The notes under the pieces were generated by a model. That model worked only from the letters and a program-made list of their open reading frames with translations. It searched no databases and was not told where the DNA came from. The position numbers were made by a program, and so were the translations under genes. A DNA stretch of 64,000 nt, from positions 62,001 to 126,000 of the forward strand of contig DASZAY010000010.1 in NCBI GenBank assembly GCA_035944555.1, read 5' to 3'. Positions 54,487-63,028 of the stretch are shown here, piece after piece; position 1 is the stretch's first letter, and every line of letters begins with the position of its first letter. The stretch is from CADCWK01 sp035944555 (GTDB taxonomy: Bacteria; Chloroflexota; Chloroflexia; Thermomicrobiales; UBA6265).

Positions 54487-55608
54487 CTACCACCCTCCGG
54501 CGTACACCTGCCCGCCCGTATTCCGCACCCGCCCATCCAGCTCCAGCATCATCAGCTGCGTCGCCACCTGGAACACCGGCTGTCCCAGCGTCACCGCGAT
54601 CTCGTCGATATGCATGGGCCCGGCACGGAGCGCGTCCAGCACGGTTCGCTCGGCGTCGCCCAGCGGGAGGGCCGGCTGGATTGCGACGGGTGCGTGGCGG
54701 CCAGCGAGGTTGAGATCGGCCAGGATGTCGTCGGCGGACCTGACCGGGCGGGCGCCGTCCCGGAGCAGCGCGTTGCAGCCAGCGCTCATCTCCGAGCGGA
54801 CATCTCCGGGGACGACGAACACCTCGCGCCCGTGATCCAGCGCGAACGAGACAGTGATCAGCGCGCCACTGCGCTCCGGTGCCTCGATCACCACCGTCCC
54901 GAGTGACAGGCCGCTGATGATCCGGTTGCGCGCCGGGAAGTTGGCCGCTTCCGGCTTGCGGTCCGGCGCGTATTCGGAAACGACGGCGCCGCTCCCGGCC
55001 ATCTCGTCAGCCATCCGGACGTGCGCAGCCGGGTACGGCACGTTGACGCCGCAGCCCTTGACGCCGACGGTCCGACCGCCGGCGTCCAGCGCGGCGCGAT
55101 GGGCGACGCCATCGATGCCCAGCGCCAGGCCGGAGACGACCGTCACCCCCGCCTCAGCCAGCCCTGCGGCGATCCGGGCGGTGACGTCGCGACCGTAGGC
55201 CGTCATCCGGCGGGTCCCGACGATCGCAACGGCGTGGCGGTCGGCGGCGAGCAGGTCGCCACGGAGGTAGAGGATGGGCGGCGGGGCCGGGATTTCGGTC
55301 AGCCGCTCGGGGTAATCCGGATCGGTGCGGATCACGACCCGGATGCCGGTCTCGTCCAGCCGCTCGATGGTCCGGTGGACCTGGCCCTCACGGCTGACGC
55401 GCGTCAGCCGCCCCAGCGTCCGCTCGTCGAGCATTGTCCGGAGCCGTTCGGGCGGCGCTGCCCAGGCTTCGGCCAGTGTGCCGAATACGTCGAGCAGACG
55501 CTCGGTCCGGACCGGACCGACACCCGAGACGAGATTGAACCCGATCCAGGCAGCCCGCTCGGCGTCCACCGATGCGGTCGTACGCTGCTCGACGTCACTG
55601 ACCGCCAT
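54487..55608 (-). CDS. dprA: DNA-processing protein DprA
   Basis: Loads RecA on incoming single-stranded DNA in transformation. The 373-residue protein has an N-terminal helix-hairpin-helix (FNLVSGVGPVRTERLLDVFG), the Rossmann core VAIVGTRRMTAYGRD, VVSGLALGIDGVAH and EAPERSGALITVSFALDHG, and a C-terminal winged helix (MHIDEIAVTLGQPVFQVAT). The start at 55608 (MAVSDVEQRT) has GGGAAGAGG upstream. It is convergent with the UvrA-like gene, 26 nt apart, and is separate from topA. Confidence 0.93.
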   Translation of the reverse strand: MAVSDVEQRTTASVDAERAAWIGFNLVSGVGPVRTERLLDVFGTLAEAWAAPPERLRTMLDERTLGRLTRVSREGQVHRTIERLDETGIRVVIRTDPDYPERLTEIPAPPPILYLRGDLLAADRHAVAIVGTRRMTAYGRDVTARIAAGLAEAGVTVVSGLALGIDGVAHRAALDAGGRTVGVKGCGVNVPYPAAHVRMADEMAGSGAVVSEYAPDRKPEAANFPARNRIISGLSLGTVVIEAPERSGALITVSFALDHGREVFVVPGDVRSEMSAGCNALLRDGARPVRSADDILADLNLAGRHAPVAIQPALPLGDAERTVLDALRAGPMHIDEIAVTLGQPVFQVATQLMMLELDGRVRNTGGQVYAGGW

Positions 55609-55752
55609 GCCCTCTTCCCTCGCCCCGACTTCGGCACCGTCTGCCACTCTTTGACCGTTCCACGCAGGTCCGCCGATTCCGACATCCGGTCGCCCGCACC
55701 ACTATCCCCTGCCCCGTGACCTCCGACCGGAGCGCGGCACACAGGCGTCGGC

Positions 55753-56217
55753 TCAGGATCCGGTCCTGCTCCCGGGCAACTGGTAGAACTCCAGAATCGT
55801 CCCGTCGTCGTTGGTGATGTAGGCCAGCCGGGTGCCGGTCATCGGCCCCTCCGGCCACGTCTCGATCGTACCGAGCAGCTTCCACCCATTCGCCCCGGAG
55901 CGCTCGACCACCGCCTCCATGTCGTCCACCTCGAAGGCGAAGTGCGCCGAGCCGACATCGCACGGACGCGGGCGCATCACGGCACGGTCATCCGGCGACA
56001 GCCACTACACCAACTCGAAGGTCACGCCGACGCCCGTCACCATCGCGATACGGGCGCGCCCTTCCGGTACCGCCGTGATCCGGTTCTGGATCGCGCCTCC
56101 GACCTCGTCCGTGCCGCCCAGCTCGAAGCCGAGCACCTCCGTCCAGAACCGCACTGACTGATCGAGGTCGCTGACCGTGAGTCCGATGTGAGCGAACGAG
56201 CGAGCCGCAACGGCCAT
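55753..56217 (-). pseudogene. VOC/glyoxalase family gene interrupted by an in-frame TAG
   Basis: Two open segments in the same frame give one complete VOC protein of about 153 residues. Part 1 is MAVAARSFAHIGLTVSDLDQ to VGVTFELV; part 2 continues WLSPDDRAVMRPRPCDVG to the end. The codon between them (56005-56007) is TAG, where a Gln codon (CAG) would be the simplest ancestor. GGGAGGA precedes the first ATG. The second half cannot be a separate protein, because it starts in the middle of a fold and its own GTG has no ribosome-binding site. It is a nonsense mutation or a sequencing error. Confidence 0.8.
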
Positions 56218-56587
56218 ATGGGTTCCTCCCGATGCATGGGAACTGGACCGGGTCGCAGGCGGGCTGCGTTCGTCCCCCGATGCGAATCAGTCGCCTGGGC
56301 CAGACTGGTTGGGGAGCGCCCAACCCGGCGGGCGGCCCTACTATAAAGAAGGGCAGGATCCGTCGCGCGTCGTACCGGCCGAGTCACGGCACACGGTCCC
56401 CGAGGGCCTCCGGTCCGCCAGTTCACCAGCGACCGGCGGACCCGGGATGCGACCGACCGGTACCCCGTAGCGGACCGGCCCGGTCGGCTGGATAATGGCG
56501 TGTGTCTTCGACAGCGGGCGGACGCACGCCCGGCCCATCGCCGCGCCGGCAACCGATGCCGGGAGCGGCCCAGCGCGAGGCGTCAGC

Positions 56588-57373
56588 GTGGCGATCACCA
56601 ACAAACTCAAGGAAACGATCCTCAACGGCGGGACGGCGATCGGGTGCTTCACCACGATGCCAACCCCGGAAATCGTCGAACTGCTGGCGATCGGAGGGAT
56701 GGATTTCGTCCTCTTCGACGCGGAGCACAGCCAGCTCAACCCGGCCCTGTGCTACCCGCTCCAGCTCGCCGCGGAGAAGCACGGACTCCCTACCCTCGCC
56801 CGGGTCGGCGAGAACGACCGCCAGACCCACATCAAGTACCTGGAGCTGGGCATCGGCGGCGTGCTCGTCCCGCAGACCAACACGCTGGAGGACGCCCGCA
56901 AGGCCGTCGAAGGCATGCGCTACGGCCCACGCGGCACTCGCGGGTACGCACCGTCCCGGCTGATCGACTGGGCCCAGCGGGGCACCCAGCCGGACCTGAT
57001 GCAGGAGGCCAGTGAGTACGTCTTCACGATGGTCCAGTTCGAGCACATCGACGCGATGGCGGACCTGGAGCAGGTGCTCGCGTTGCCGGAGCTGGACCTC
57101 CTGTTCGTCGGCCCCAACGACCTCGCCCAGTCGATGGGCTACCCCGGGCAGCCCAACCACCCCGAGGTGCAGGACGTGATCGAACAGGTCATCCGGATCG
57201 CGCAAGACGCCGGGATGCCCCTCGGGACGGTGTCGCCGGACGCCGCGGCGACCAACCGGCAGCTGGAGCGGGGCTTCCAGCTCGTCGCGACGAATGTGGT
57301 CTCGCTGTTCACGTCGGGTATGCAGCACTACTTCGCGGGTGTCACGAGCCGGGGCGGACAGACGGACGCATAG
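56588..57373 (+). CDS. HpcH/HpaI aldolase (2-dehydro-3-deoxyglucarate-type) family
   Basis: Class II pyruvate-type aldolase, 261 aa. Typical elements are GCFTTMPTPEIVELLAIGGM, FDAEHSQLNP, LARVGENDRQ, QTNTLEDARKAVEGMRY, the metal-ligand Glu in MVQFEHIDAM and Asp in FVGPNDLAQSMGYPGQ. GTG 56588 is chosen because GCGAGG lies 9 nt upstream and the family starts there. It may degrade sugar acids, which would fit with the enolase-superfamily dehydratase at 4.2 kb, though they are 50 kb apart. Confidence 0.9.
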   Translation: MAITNKLKETILNGGTAIGCFTTMPTPEIVELLAIGGMDFVLFDAEHSQLNPALCYPLQLAAEKHGLPTLARVGENDRQTHIKYLELGIGGVLVPQTNTLEDARKAVEGMRYGPRGTRGYAPSRLIDWAQRGTQPDLMQEASEYVFTMVQFEHIDAMADLEQVLALPELDLLFVGPNDLAQSMGYPGQPNHPEVQDVIEQVIRIAQDAGMPLGTVSPDAAATNRQLERGFQLVATNVVSLFTSGMQHYFAGVTSRGGQTDA

Positions 57374-57515
57374 GGCGAGCCGGGGCGGATCCCGGCCGAG
57401 TCGGTGCGGACAGGTCGCCTGCAGTGCGATAAGCACAAGTTGGGACCGTCGCGGCAATCACGATCCGCCGGGATTCGTTGCGACTCGTTCCCGGGCTATG
57501 CTATCGTCCATAAAC

Positions 57516-57617
57516 ATGGCGCATTTCTCAATGAACGGGGCGTTCGCGTACGGTAAGCGCTGGCATCTGCCAGCGCACGTTCCGGTCGGCGCAGGATACG
57601 GAGACAGGGAATGGTGA
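57516..57617 (+). CDS. Possible 33-residue leader peptide overlapping dppD
   Basis: Frame MAHFSMNGAFAYGKRW and onward ends with TGA at 57615-57617, overlapping the dppD start codon (ATG 57611). A -10-like TATGCT at 57497-57502 is 13 nt upstream, so the frame may be first in the transcript. An 8-bp hairpin (57557-57576) lies inside it. It could be a translated attenuator or a chance frame; no ribosome-binding site is visible. Confidence 0.3.
   Translation: MAHFSMNGAFAYGKRWHLPAHVPVGAGYGDREW
57557..57576 (+). promoter_or_regulatory. Leader hairpin upstream of dppD
   Basis: Perfect 8-bp stem GCGCTGGC/GCCAGCGC with a 4-nt ATCT loop, 35 nt before the dppD ATG and inside the short reading frame at 57516-57617. 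Confidence 0.4.
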
Positions 57618-58690
57618 CGTCGACCCAACAGCGCGCCCACTCAAAACCCGATAACCGGGAAGGGACGACGCCGCTCCTCGAGGTCAAGGGGCTGCGGACC
57701 CAGTTCAAGACGCAGGACGGGATCGTCCGGGCCGTCGATGACGTCAGCTTCTACGTCATGCCGGGCGAGACGCTCTGCATCGTCGGCGAATCCGGCTCGG
57801 GCAAGAGCATCACGGGGCTGTCGATCATGCGGCTGATCCCGCAGCCGCCCGGCAAGATCGCCTCCGGGGAAGTCATCTTCAACGGGCGTGACGTCCTCAA
57901 GCTGACGGACGAGGAAGTCCGGAAGATCCGCGGTAACGAGATCGCGATGATCTTCCAGGATCCGATGACCTCGCTCAACCCGGTCCTCACGATTAACCGG
58001 CAAATCAGCGAGTCGCTGATCCTGCACATGAACATGAACAAGGAACAGGCCAAGAACCGGGCGATTGAGTTGCTCCGGATGGTTGGTATCCCTAACCCGG
58101 AAGACCGGATCAACCAGTACCCGCATCAGTTCTCGGGCGGTATGCGTCAGCGCGTCATGATCGCCATGGCGCTGTCCTGCAACCCGAAGCTGCTGATCGC
58201 CGACGAGCCGACCACCGCGCTCGACGTGACGATCCAGGCGCAGATCCTCGACCTGATGCGCACGCTTCAGAACGAGACTGGCTCGGGCGTGATCCTGATC
58301 ACCCACTCGATGGGCGTCGTGGCCGGCATGGCCGACCGCGTCCAGGTCCAGTACGCCGGCCACATCGTCGAGACGGGGACGACCGAGGAGATCTTCGCCG
58401 ATCCCCGCCACCCGTACACGATCGGTCTGATGAAATCCATGCCTCGGCTCGACGCGACGCAGAAGGAAAAGCTTGTCCCGATCCGGGGCATGCCGCCTGA
58501 TCTCATCGACCTGCCGGACATGTGCCCGTTCGTCCCGCGATGCCAGTACGCGCGCGAGAAGTGCGAGCAGAAGAACCCGCCGCTGATCCAGATCGGCGAC
58601 ACCGGCCACAAGAGCGCCTGCTGGTTCTGGGAAGAGGTCAGCAAGGACAAGACGGACAACGAGCCAGCCCTCGCCCGGAAGGACGCCTGA
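57611..58690 (+). CDS. Peptide ABC transporter ATPase, DppD/OppD type
   Basis: ATP-binding subunit of an oligopeptide/dipeptide or nickel importer, 359 aa. It has Walker A IVGESGSGKSIT, Q-loop MIFQDPMTSLNP, signature FSGGMRQRVMIAMA, Walker B LLIADEPTTALDVT and switch His in ILITHSMG. The C-terminal oligo_HPY region holds Cys residues (MCPFVPRCQYAREKC) that bind a 4Fe-4S cluster in DppD relatives. Ribosome-binding-site-like GGAGACAGGG precedes the ATG. It is co-transcribed with the next gene. Confidence 0.94.
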   Translation: MVTSTQQRAHSKPDNREGTTPLLEVKGLRTQFKTQDGIVRAVDDVSFYVMPGETLCIVGESGSGKSITGLSIMRLIPQPPGKIASGEVIFNGRDVLKLTDEEVRKIRGNEIAMIFQDPMTSLNPVLTINRQISESLILHMNMNKEQAKNRAIELLRMVGIPNPEDRINQYPHQFSGGMRQRVMIAMALSCNPKLLIADEPTTALDVTIQAQILDLMRTLQNETGSGVILITHSMGVVAGMADRVQVQYAGHIVETGTTEEIFADPRHPYTIGLMKSMPRLDATQKEKLVPIRGMPPDLIDLPDMCPFVPRCQYAREKCEQKNPPLIQIGDTGHKSACWFWEEVSKDKTDNEPALARKDA

Positions 58691-58693
58691 TCG

Positions 58694-59776
<1,083 letters not shown>

Positions 59777-59797
59777 GGTCAGCTCGATCAGTTTCAA

Positions 59798-59841
59798 GCG
59801 GAACGGCCCCGACGCATGACGTCCGGGGCCGTTCCGCGTTT
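59798..59841 (+). terminator. Rho-independent terminator of the dppDF unit
   Basis: 14-bp perfect outer stem (59798-59811 with 59824-59837) and a short inner stem-loop, followed by GTTTTC. It lies 22 nt past the dppF stop. Confidence 0.85.
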
Positions 59842-59913
59842 TCGGAACTGGTCCCATCCGTGCGATATTCGCAAGCATGTCGTGATGGAGCAGAGACGGA
59901 ACATGAAAAGCGG

Positions 59914-60165
59914 GTGAACGTGCCTTCCTTGGGACCACAGGAACTCATCATCGTCCTGTTCTATCTCGTGCTCTCGGCCATTCCACTGGCCGTCGCCATC
60001 GTCATCGCGCTGCTGGTCGCGCGGTTCCTCTTCGGATTCGACGTGGCCGGACGGTTCGGTTCGCGAGCCCGCCGGAGCAGACCGTCGATCCCAACTCGAC
60101 GCCCCGGTAGTCCCGGGCCGAGACGGGTGACCGTCAATCGGCGCGACCGTCAGCCGCGTGTCTGA
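59914..60165 (+). CDS. Small membrane protein with Arg-rich tail, copy A
   Basis: About 83 residues from a GTG at 59914 (a second GTG at 59920 is possible). One strongly hydrophobic segment (ELIIVLFYLVLSAIPLAVAI, continuing to about residue 40) is followed by FLFGFD, a basic linker and the tail PRRVTVNRRDRQPRV. No family is recognised. The next gene encodes a protein with the same layout and the same tail, so it appears to be a duplicated small membrane protein unit. The linker is rich in Arg, Ser and Pro and is probably cytoplasmic. Confidence 0.6.
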   Translation: MNVPSLGPQELIIVLFYLVLSAIPLAVAIVIALLVARFLFGFDVAGRFGSRARRSRPSIPTRRPGSPGPRRVTVNRRDRQPRV

Positions 60166-60218
60166 GAGCCATCGTGTTCGGTGATGGCCCCCGCACCACG
60201 AGCACTGAGAGGGTAACG

Positions 60219-60437
60219 ATGCCGTTCTCCGACCCGGGATTCGTCGTCGTCCTCGTGTACTGGACCCTTTCGCTCATGGTGAGGACCGCGCTGGTCGTCA
60301 TCGTCGTCGTACTGACCCTCCGGTGGGTCTTTGGCATCGATCTCCGCAAGGTGATGCTCTCGCGAGCCCATACCGACGACCGTACCAATCCTCGGCGCGT
60401 GACGGTCAACCGGCGCGACCGCCCACTGCGGCTCTGA
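60219..60437 (+). CDS. Small membrane protein with Arg-rich tail, copy B
   Basis: 72 residues beginning MPFSDPGFVVVLVYWTLSLM after GAGAGGG. It has one hydrophobic segment (about 7-36), WVFGIDL, a polar linker and the tail PRRVTVNRRDRPLRL. The shared FGxD and RRVTVNRRDR elements with copy A, 53 nt upstream, indicate tandem duplication and a tail under selection. The function is unknown. Confidence 0.65.
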   Translation: MPFSDPGFVVVLVYWTLSLMVRTALVVIVVVLTLRWVFGIDLRKVMLSRAHTDDRTNPRRVTVNRRDRPLRL

Positions 60438-60504
60438 TCCAGCGGCAACTTCCCTTCAACAGAGGGACAGCTCACCCTCATCGCGGATCGGACTACGCTG
60501 AACC

Positions 60505-60942
60505 ATGCTCGAGACGACCTGGGACGGCCTGCCCGTCTCTCCAACCCCACCCGTCGGCGCCACAATCCTGGCCTACCGCCGCCTCGACAAGGGGCCGGTG
60601 GAGTTGCTGATCCTGCACCGGCGTGCTGTCCCGACCGATGGCGGTGACTGGGCATGGGGTCCACCGTCCGGTGCCCGGTTCCCCGGCGAGGACATCGCCG
60701 TCACGGCCGCGCGTGAGCTGAACGAGGAGACGGGAATCACCGGTCAACCGACCCTGGTCACGGGTGCGCCGGCCGAGTGGTACACGTACGCCATCGAGGC
60801 CCCGGCCGATCAGGTGATCGTCCTCTCCGACGAGCACGACCGCCATGAGTGGGTCGATCCCGCCGAAGCCGTCCGTCGGGTCGCGCCGGAGACCGTCAGC
60901 GCGCAGCTTCGGCTGGCGCTCGCCGCGATCCGGCTGGCGTAG
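60505..60942 (+). CDS. Nudix hydrolase
   Basis: A 145-residue Nudix-fold pyrophosphohydrolase. The Nudix box fits GX5EX7REUXEEXGU: GARFPGED starts it and RELNEETGI ends it. The Glu residues that bind Mg2+ are all present. The DxHE-like YTYAIEAPADQV and EHDRHEWVDPAEA follow. A -10-like TACGCT ends 5 nt before the ATG without a Shine-Dalgarno, so translation may be leaderless. The substrate (nucleotide, NDP-sugar or capped RNA) is not known. Confidence 0.88.
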   Translation: MLETTWDGLPVSPTPPVGATILAYRRLDKGPVELLILHRRAVPTDGGDWAWGPPSGARFPGEDIAVTAARELNEETGITGQPTLVTGAPAEWYTYAIEAPADQVIVLSDEHDRHEWVDPAEAVRRVAPETVSAQLRLALAAIRLA

Positions 60943-60972
60943 TGGTCCGCCCCCGGAAGGCATCGCCCCGGA

Positions 60973-62238
60973 TCACGGCGTCGGCGCCGCCGTGGCAGAC
61001 CGTCCGGATCGACTCAGGTCCATGTCGCGGATCGCGGGGTTGAGCCACATGCTCAGGGTGATTGCCAGGTAACACACGCCGATCCCGCCGGCCAGTGGTC
61101 GCGGCCCGAACGACTCGGTCAGCACCCCGCCCAGCAACTGACCGAGCGGAATCGCCGCCCACGATGCCGCTACCATCGCCCCAAAGACGCGACCACGCAG
61201 GTGCTCCGGGACGACCTCCTGCCGGATGGTCATCAGGATGGGGTTGATCGGGCCCACCGCGCACCCCATCAGGAACATCGCCAGCAGGACGACCGGGAGT
61301 GGCGGTCCAAGCGAGAGGACCAGGTACGGGAAACCAACGAGACTGTAGGCCAGCAGGAAGGTGTTCCGGCGAGGTAGCCGCGGGCCGATCACCGCGAAGA
61401 CCAGCGACGACAGGACCGCCCCTCCGCCGAGCAGACTGAGCATCAGGCCAAGCGCGGTCGCGTCGCCGTAGCGCTCGCGGACGAGGGCCGGCAGCAGGAC
61501 GGACCCGAGCGGCGCGTCCAGCAGGTTGAGCGCCATCACCATGGTGACGATCACCCGGGCGAGCGGGTTCGAGGCGATGAACCGGAACCCTTCGACCAGG
61601 CCCGACCATGGTCGGGTCCTGACAGCCTGCCCGCCGGGATCCGGGGTCGGAACGGAACGCGTGATCCTGGGGATCTGTGTCGCGACGATCAGCGCCGAGA
61701 CGATGAACGTGCCGCCGTTAACCCACAGCACCTGCCCGGCACCGATCAGGGTAACGAGTACGCCGGCGATCGCCGGCCCGATGAAGATCGCCAGTCGCGG
61801 CACGAGCTGGTAGATCGAGTTGACCCGCTCCGGCGCCATCCCGGCCATCGTGGTCAGGTTCGGGACCATGCTGTCCCGCGCCGTCGCGCCGGGTCCGTCG
61901 AAGAACGCGCCGAGGGCGACGAACAGGAGCAGCAGGCGGAAGTCCAGCCCGATGGTGACGTACAGCAGCGGGATGGCCGCCACCGCCGATCCGCTCACCA
62001 CGTCCGCGCCAATCGCCGCGGGACGGAATCCGTAGCGATCCACGACCGGCCCACCGAGCACCGCACCCGCCACGCGGGCCGCAGCCGTCGTAGCTGCGAC
62101 CACACCGGTCTGGGTGATGCTTCCGGTCGTCTCGAGGACGAACCAGGGGATCGCCACGGCGCTGACGCCTTCGCCGATCTGCGATATGGCGTTGGCGCCC
62201 ATCAGCGCGACCAGGGGACGCCGGGTCGGACGGGTCAC
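60973..62238 (-). CDS. MFS transporter, DHA3-like (macrolide/drug efflux type)
   Basis: A 421-residue twelve-helix exporter. It begins TRRPLVALMGANAISQIGEG, with the helix 2-3 loop VDRYGFRPAA and the second-half equivalent GPRLPRRNTF. The style is that of MefA/enterobactin-exporter relatives. The start codon is GTG at 62238, overlapping the stop of the upstream regulator gene (GTGA), so the two are translationally coupled. It is probably repressed by that regulator. The substrate is unknown. Confidence 0.87.
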   Translation of the reverse strand: MTRPTRRPLVALMGANAISQIGEGVSAVAIPWFVLETTGSITQTGVVAATTAAARVAGAVLGGPVVDRYGFRPAAIGADVVSGSAVAAIPLLYVTIGLDFRLLLLFVALGAFFDGPGATARDSMVPNLTTMAGMAPERVNSIYQLVPRLAIFIGPAIAGVLVTLIGAGQVLWVNGGTFIVSALIVATQIPRITRSVPTPDPGGQAVRTRPWSGLVEGFRFIASNPLARVIVTMVMALNLLDAPLGSVLLPALVRERYGDATALGLMLSLLGGGAVLSSLVFAVIGPRLPRRNTFLLAYSLVGFPYLVLSLGPPLPVVLLAMFLMGCAVGPINPILMTIRQEVVPEHLRGRVFGAMVAASWAAIPLGQLLGGVLTESFGPRPLAGGIGVCYLAITLSMWLNPAIRDMDLSRSGRSATAAPTP

Positions 62239-62873
62239 CGGTCCGACTCCAACTGACCAGCCGCGTCCGGCTCTGCCGCGTTCGATTGCACCGAGTCAGG
62301 TCCGGTCACGCCAGGGAGACCGTCGAGGGCCGAACGGAACAGCAGCGACGCGAAGGTGAAGAGCTCACCGTCAGGATCGTCGTCCACTGCGCCGTTGGGG
62401 CCACCCCAGTATTCGGCGATCAGCGCATTCAGCCGGAGCCGGAACTCCTCACGCCGTTCCGGGGCCAGGCGGAGCCGCCGGATCTCCCAGTTGGTCAACT
62501 CGTCAGGCCAGCGGGCCTCACTGTGCCCCAGGTCCTGCAGAACAGCTCCCAGGACCGCGGAGGACACGGCAGTTGCCTCACCCGGACCGGGCCGCAACCC
62601 GAACAGCAGCGACGTCGCCCGGTAATACTTCTCGACGTTTCCTCCTCGGACACGCTCGGACACCAGACGGATCAGACCGACATCAAGCAGGAAGCGAACG
62701 TGATAAAGGACACGCGCCTGTGGAGCCCCGAGAGCTGCGGCGAGCTGCTGGTTGGTCGCTTCGCGCTCATTCAGGACCCTGAGGATCCGGTTCCGGAGGG
62801 GATCCGTGAAGGCTTTGAGCTGCTGCGGATCAGAGACAATCTGGAACGCGACTGGTTCGAACGAATCACTCAT
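62235..62873 (-). CDS. ArsR-type (HTH_20) transcriptional regulator
   Basis: A 212-residue winged-helix regulator. The DNA-binding part is LKAFTDPLRNRILRVLN with NQQLAAALGAPQARVLYHVRFL and a wing GLIRLVSERVRGGNVEKYYR. The C-terminal half (about 95-212) is a helical domain of unknown role. No Cys metal site is seen, so it likely senses a small molecule. It precedes and overlaps an MFS exporter gene. The dyad at 62894-62915 lies 21 nt upstream of its ATG and is a natural site for self-repression. Confidence 0.87.
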   Translation of the reverse strand: MSDSFEPVAFQIVSDPQQLKAFTDPLRNRILRVLNEREATNQQLAAALGAPQARVLYHVRFLLDVGLIRLVSERVRGGNVEKYYRATSLLFGLRPGPGEATAVSSAVLGAVLQDLGHSEARWPDELTNWEIRRLRLAPERREEFRLRLNALIAEYWGGPNGAVDDDPDGELFTFASLLFRSALDGLPGVTGPDSVQSNAAEPDAAGQLESDR

Positions 62874-62893
62874 GTCGGCCCTGCTTCCACTAT

Positions 62894-62915
62894 CCGGTTA
62901 GCATCTACTAACCGG
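62894..62915. promoter_or_regulatory. Operator-like dyad upstream of the ArsR-type regulator gene
   Basis: CCGGTTAG-CATCTA-CTAACCGG: perfect 8-bp inverted repeat with a 6-bp spacer. It sits in the expected promoter region of the regulator-MFS operon. The regulator itself is the candidate ligand-responsive binder. Confidence 0.6.
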
Positions 62916-63028
62916 TTGGCAGAACCAACGTATCATGCCGTGTGTCGGTGTCAACCGGCAGTGCTCAGTGGAAGCCGACGGCGAAGGAGCCCTCCCGGAT
63001 CAAACGCGAAGGGCGTGCTCGCCCAGGC

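Noticed and set aside
56005..56007. Programmed readthrough or pyrrolysine at the TAG in the VOC gene
   Set aside because: No pyrrolysine genes or characteristic downstream element in the window; the neighbouring genes end normally.
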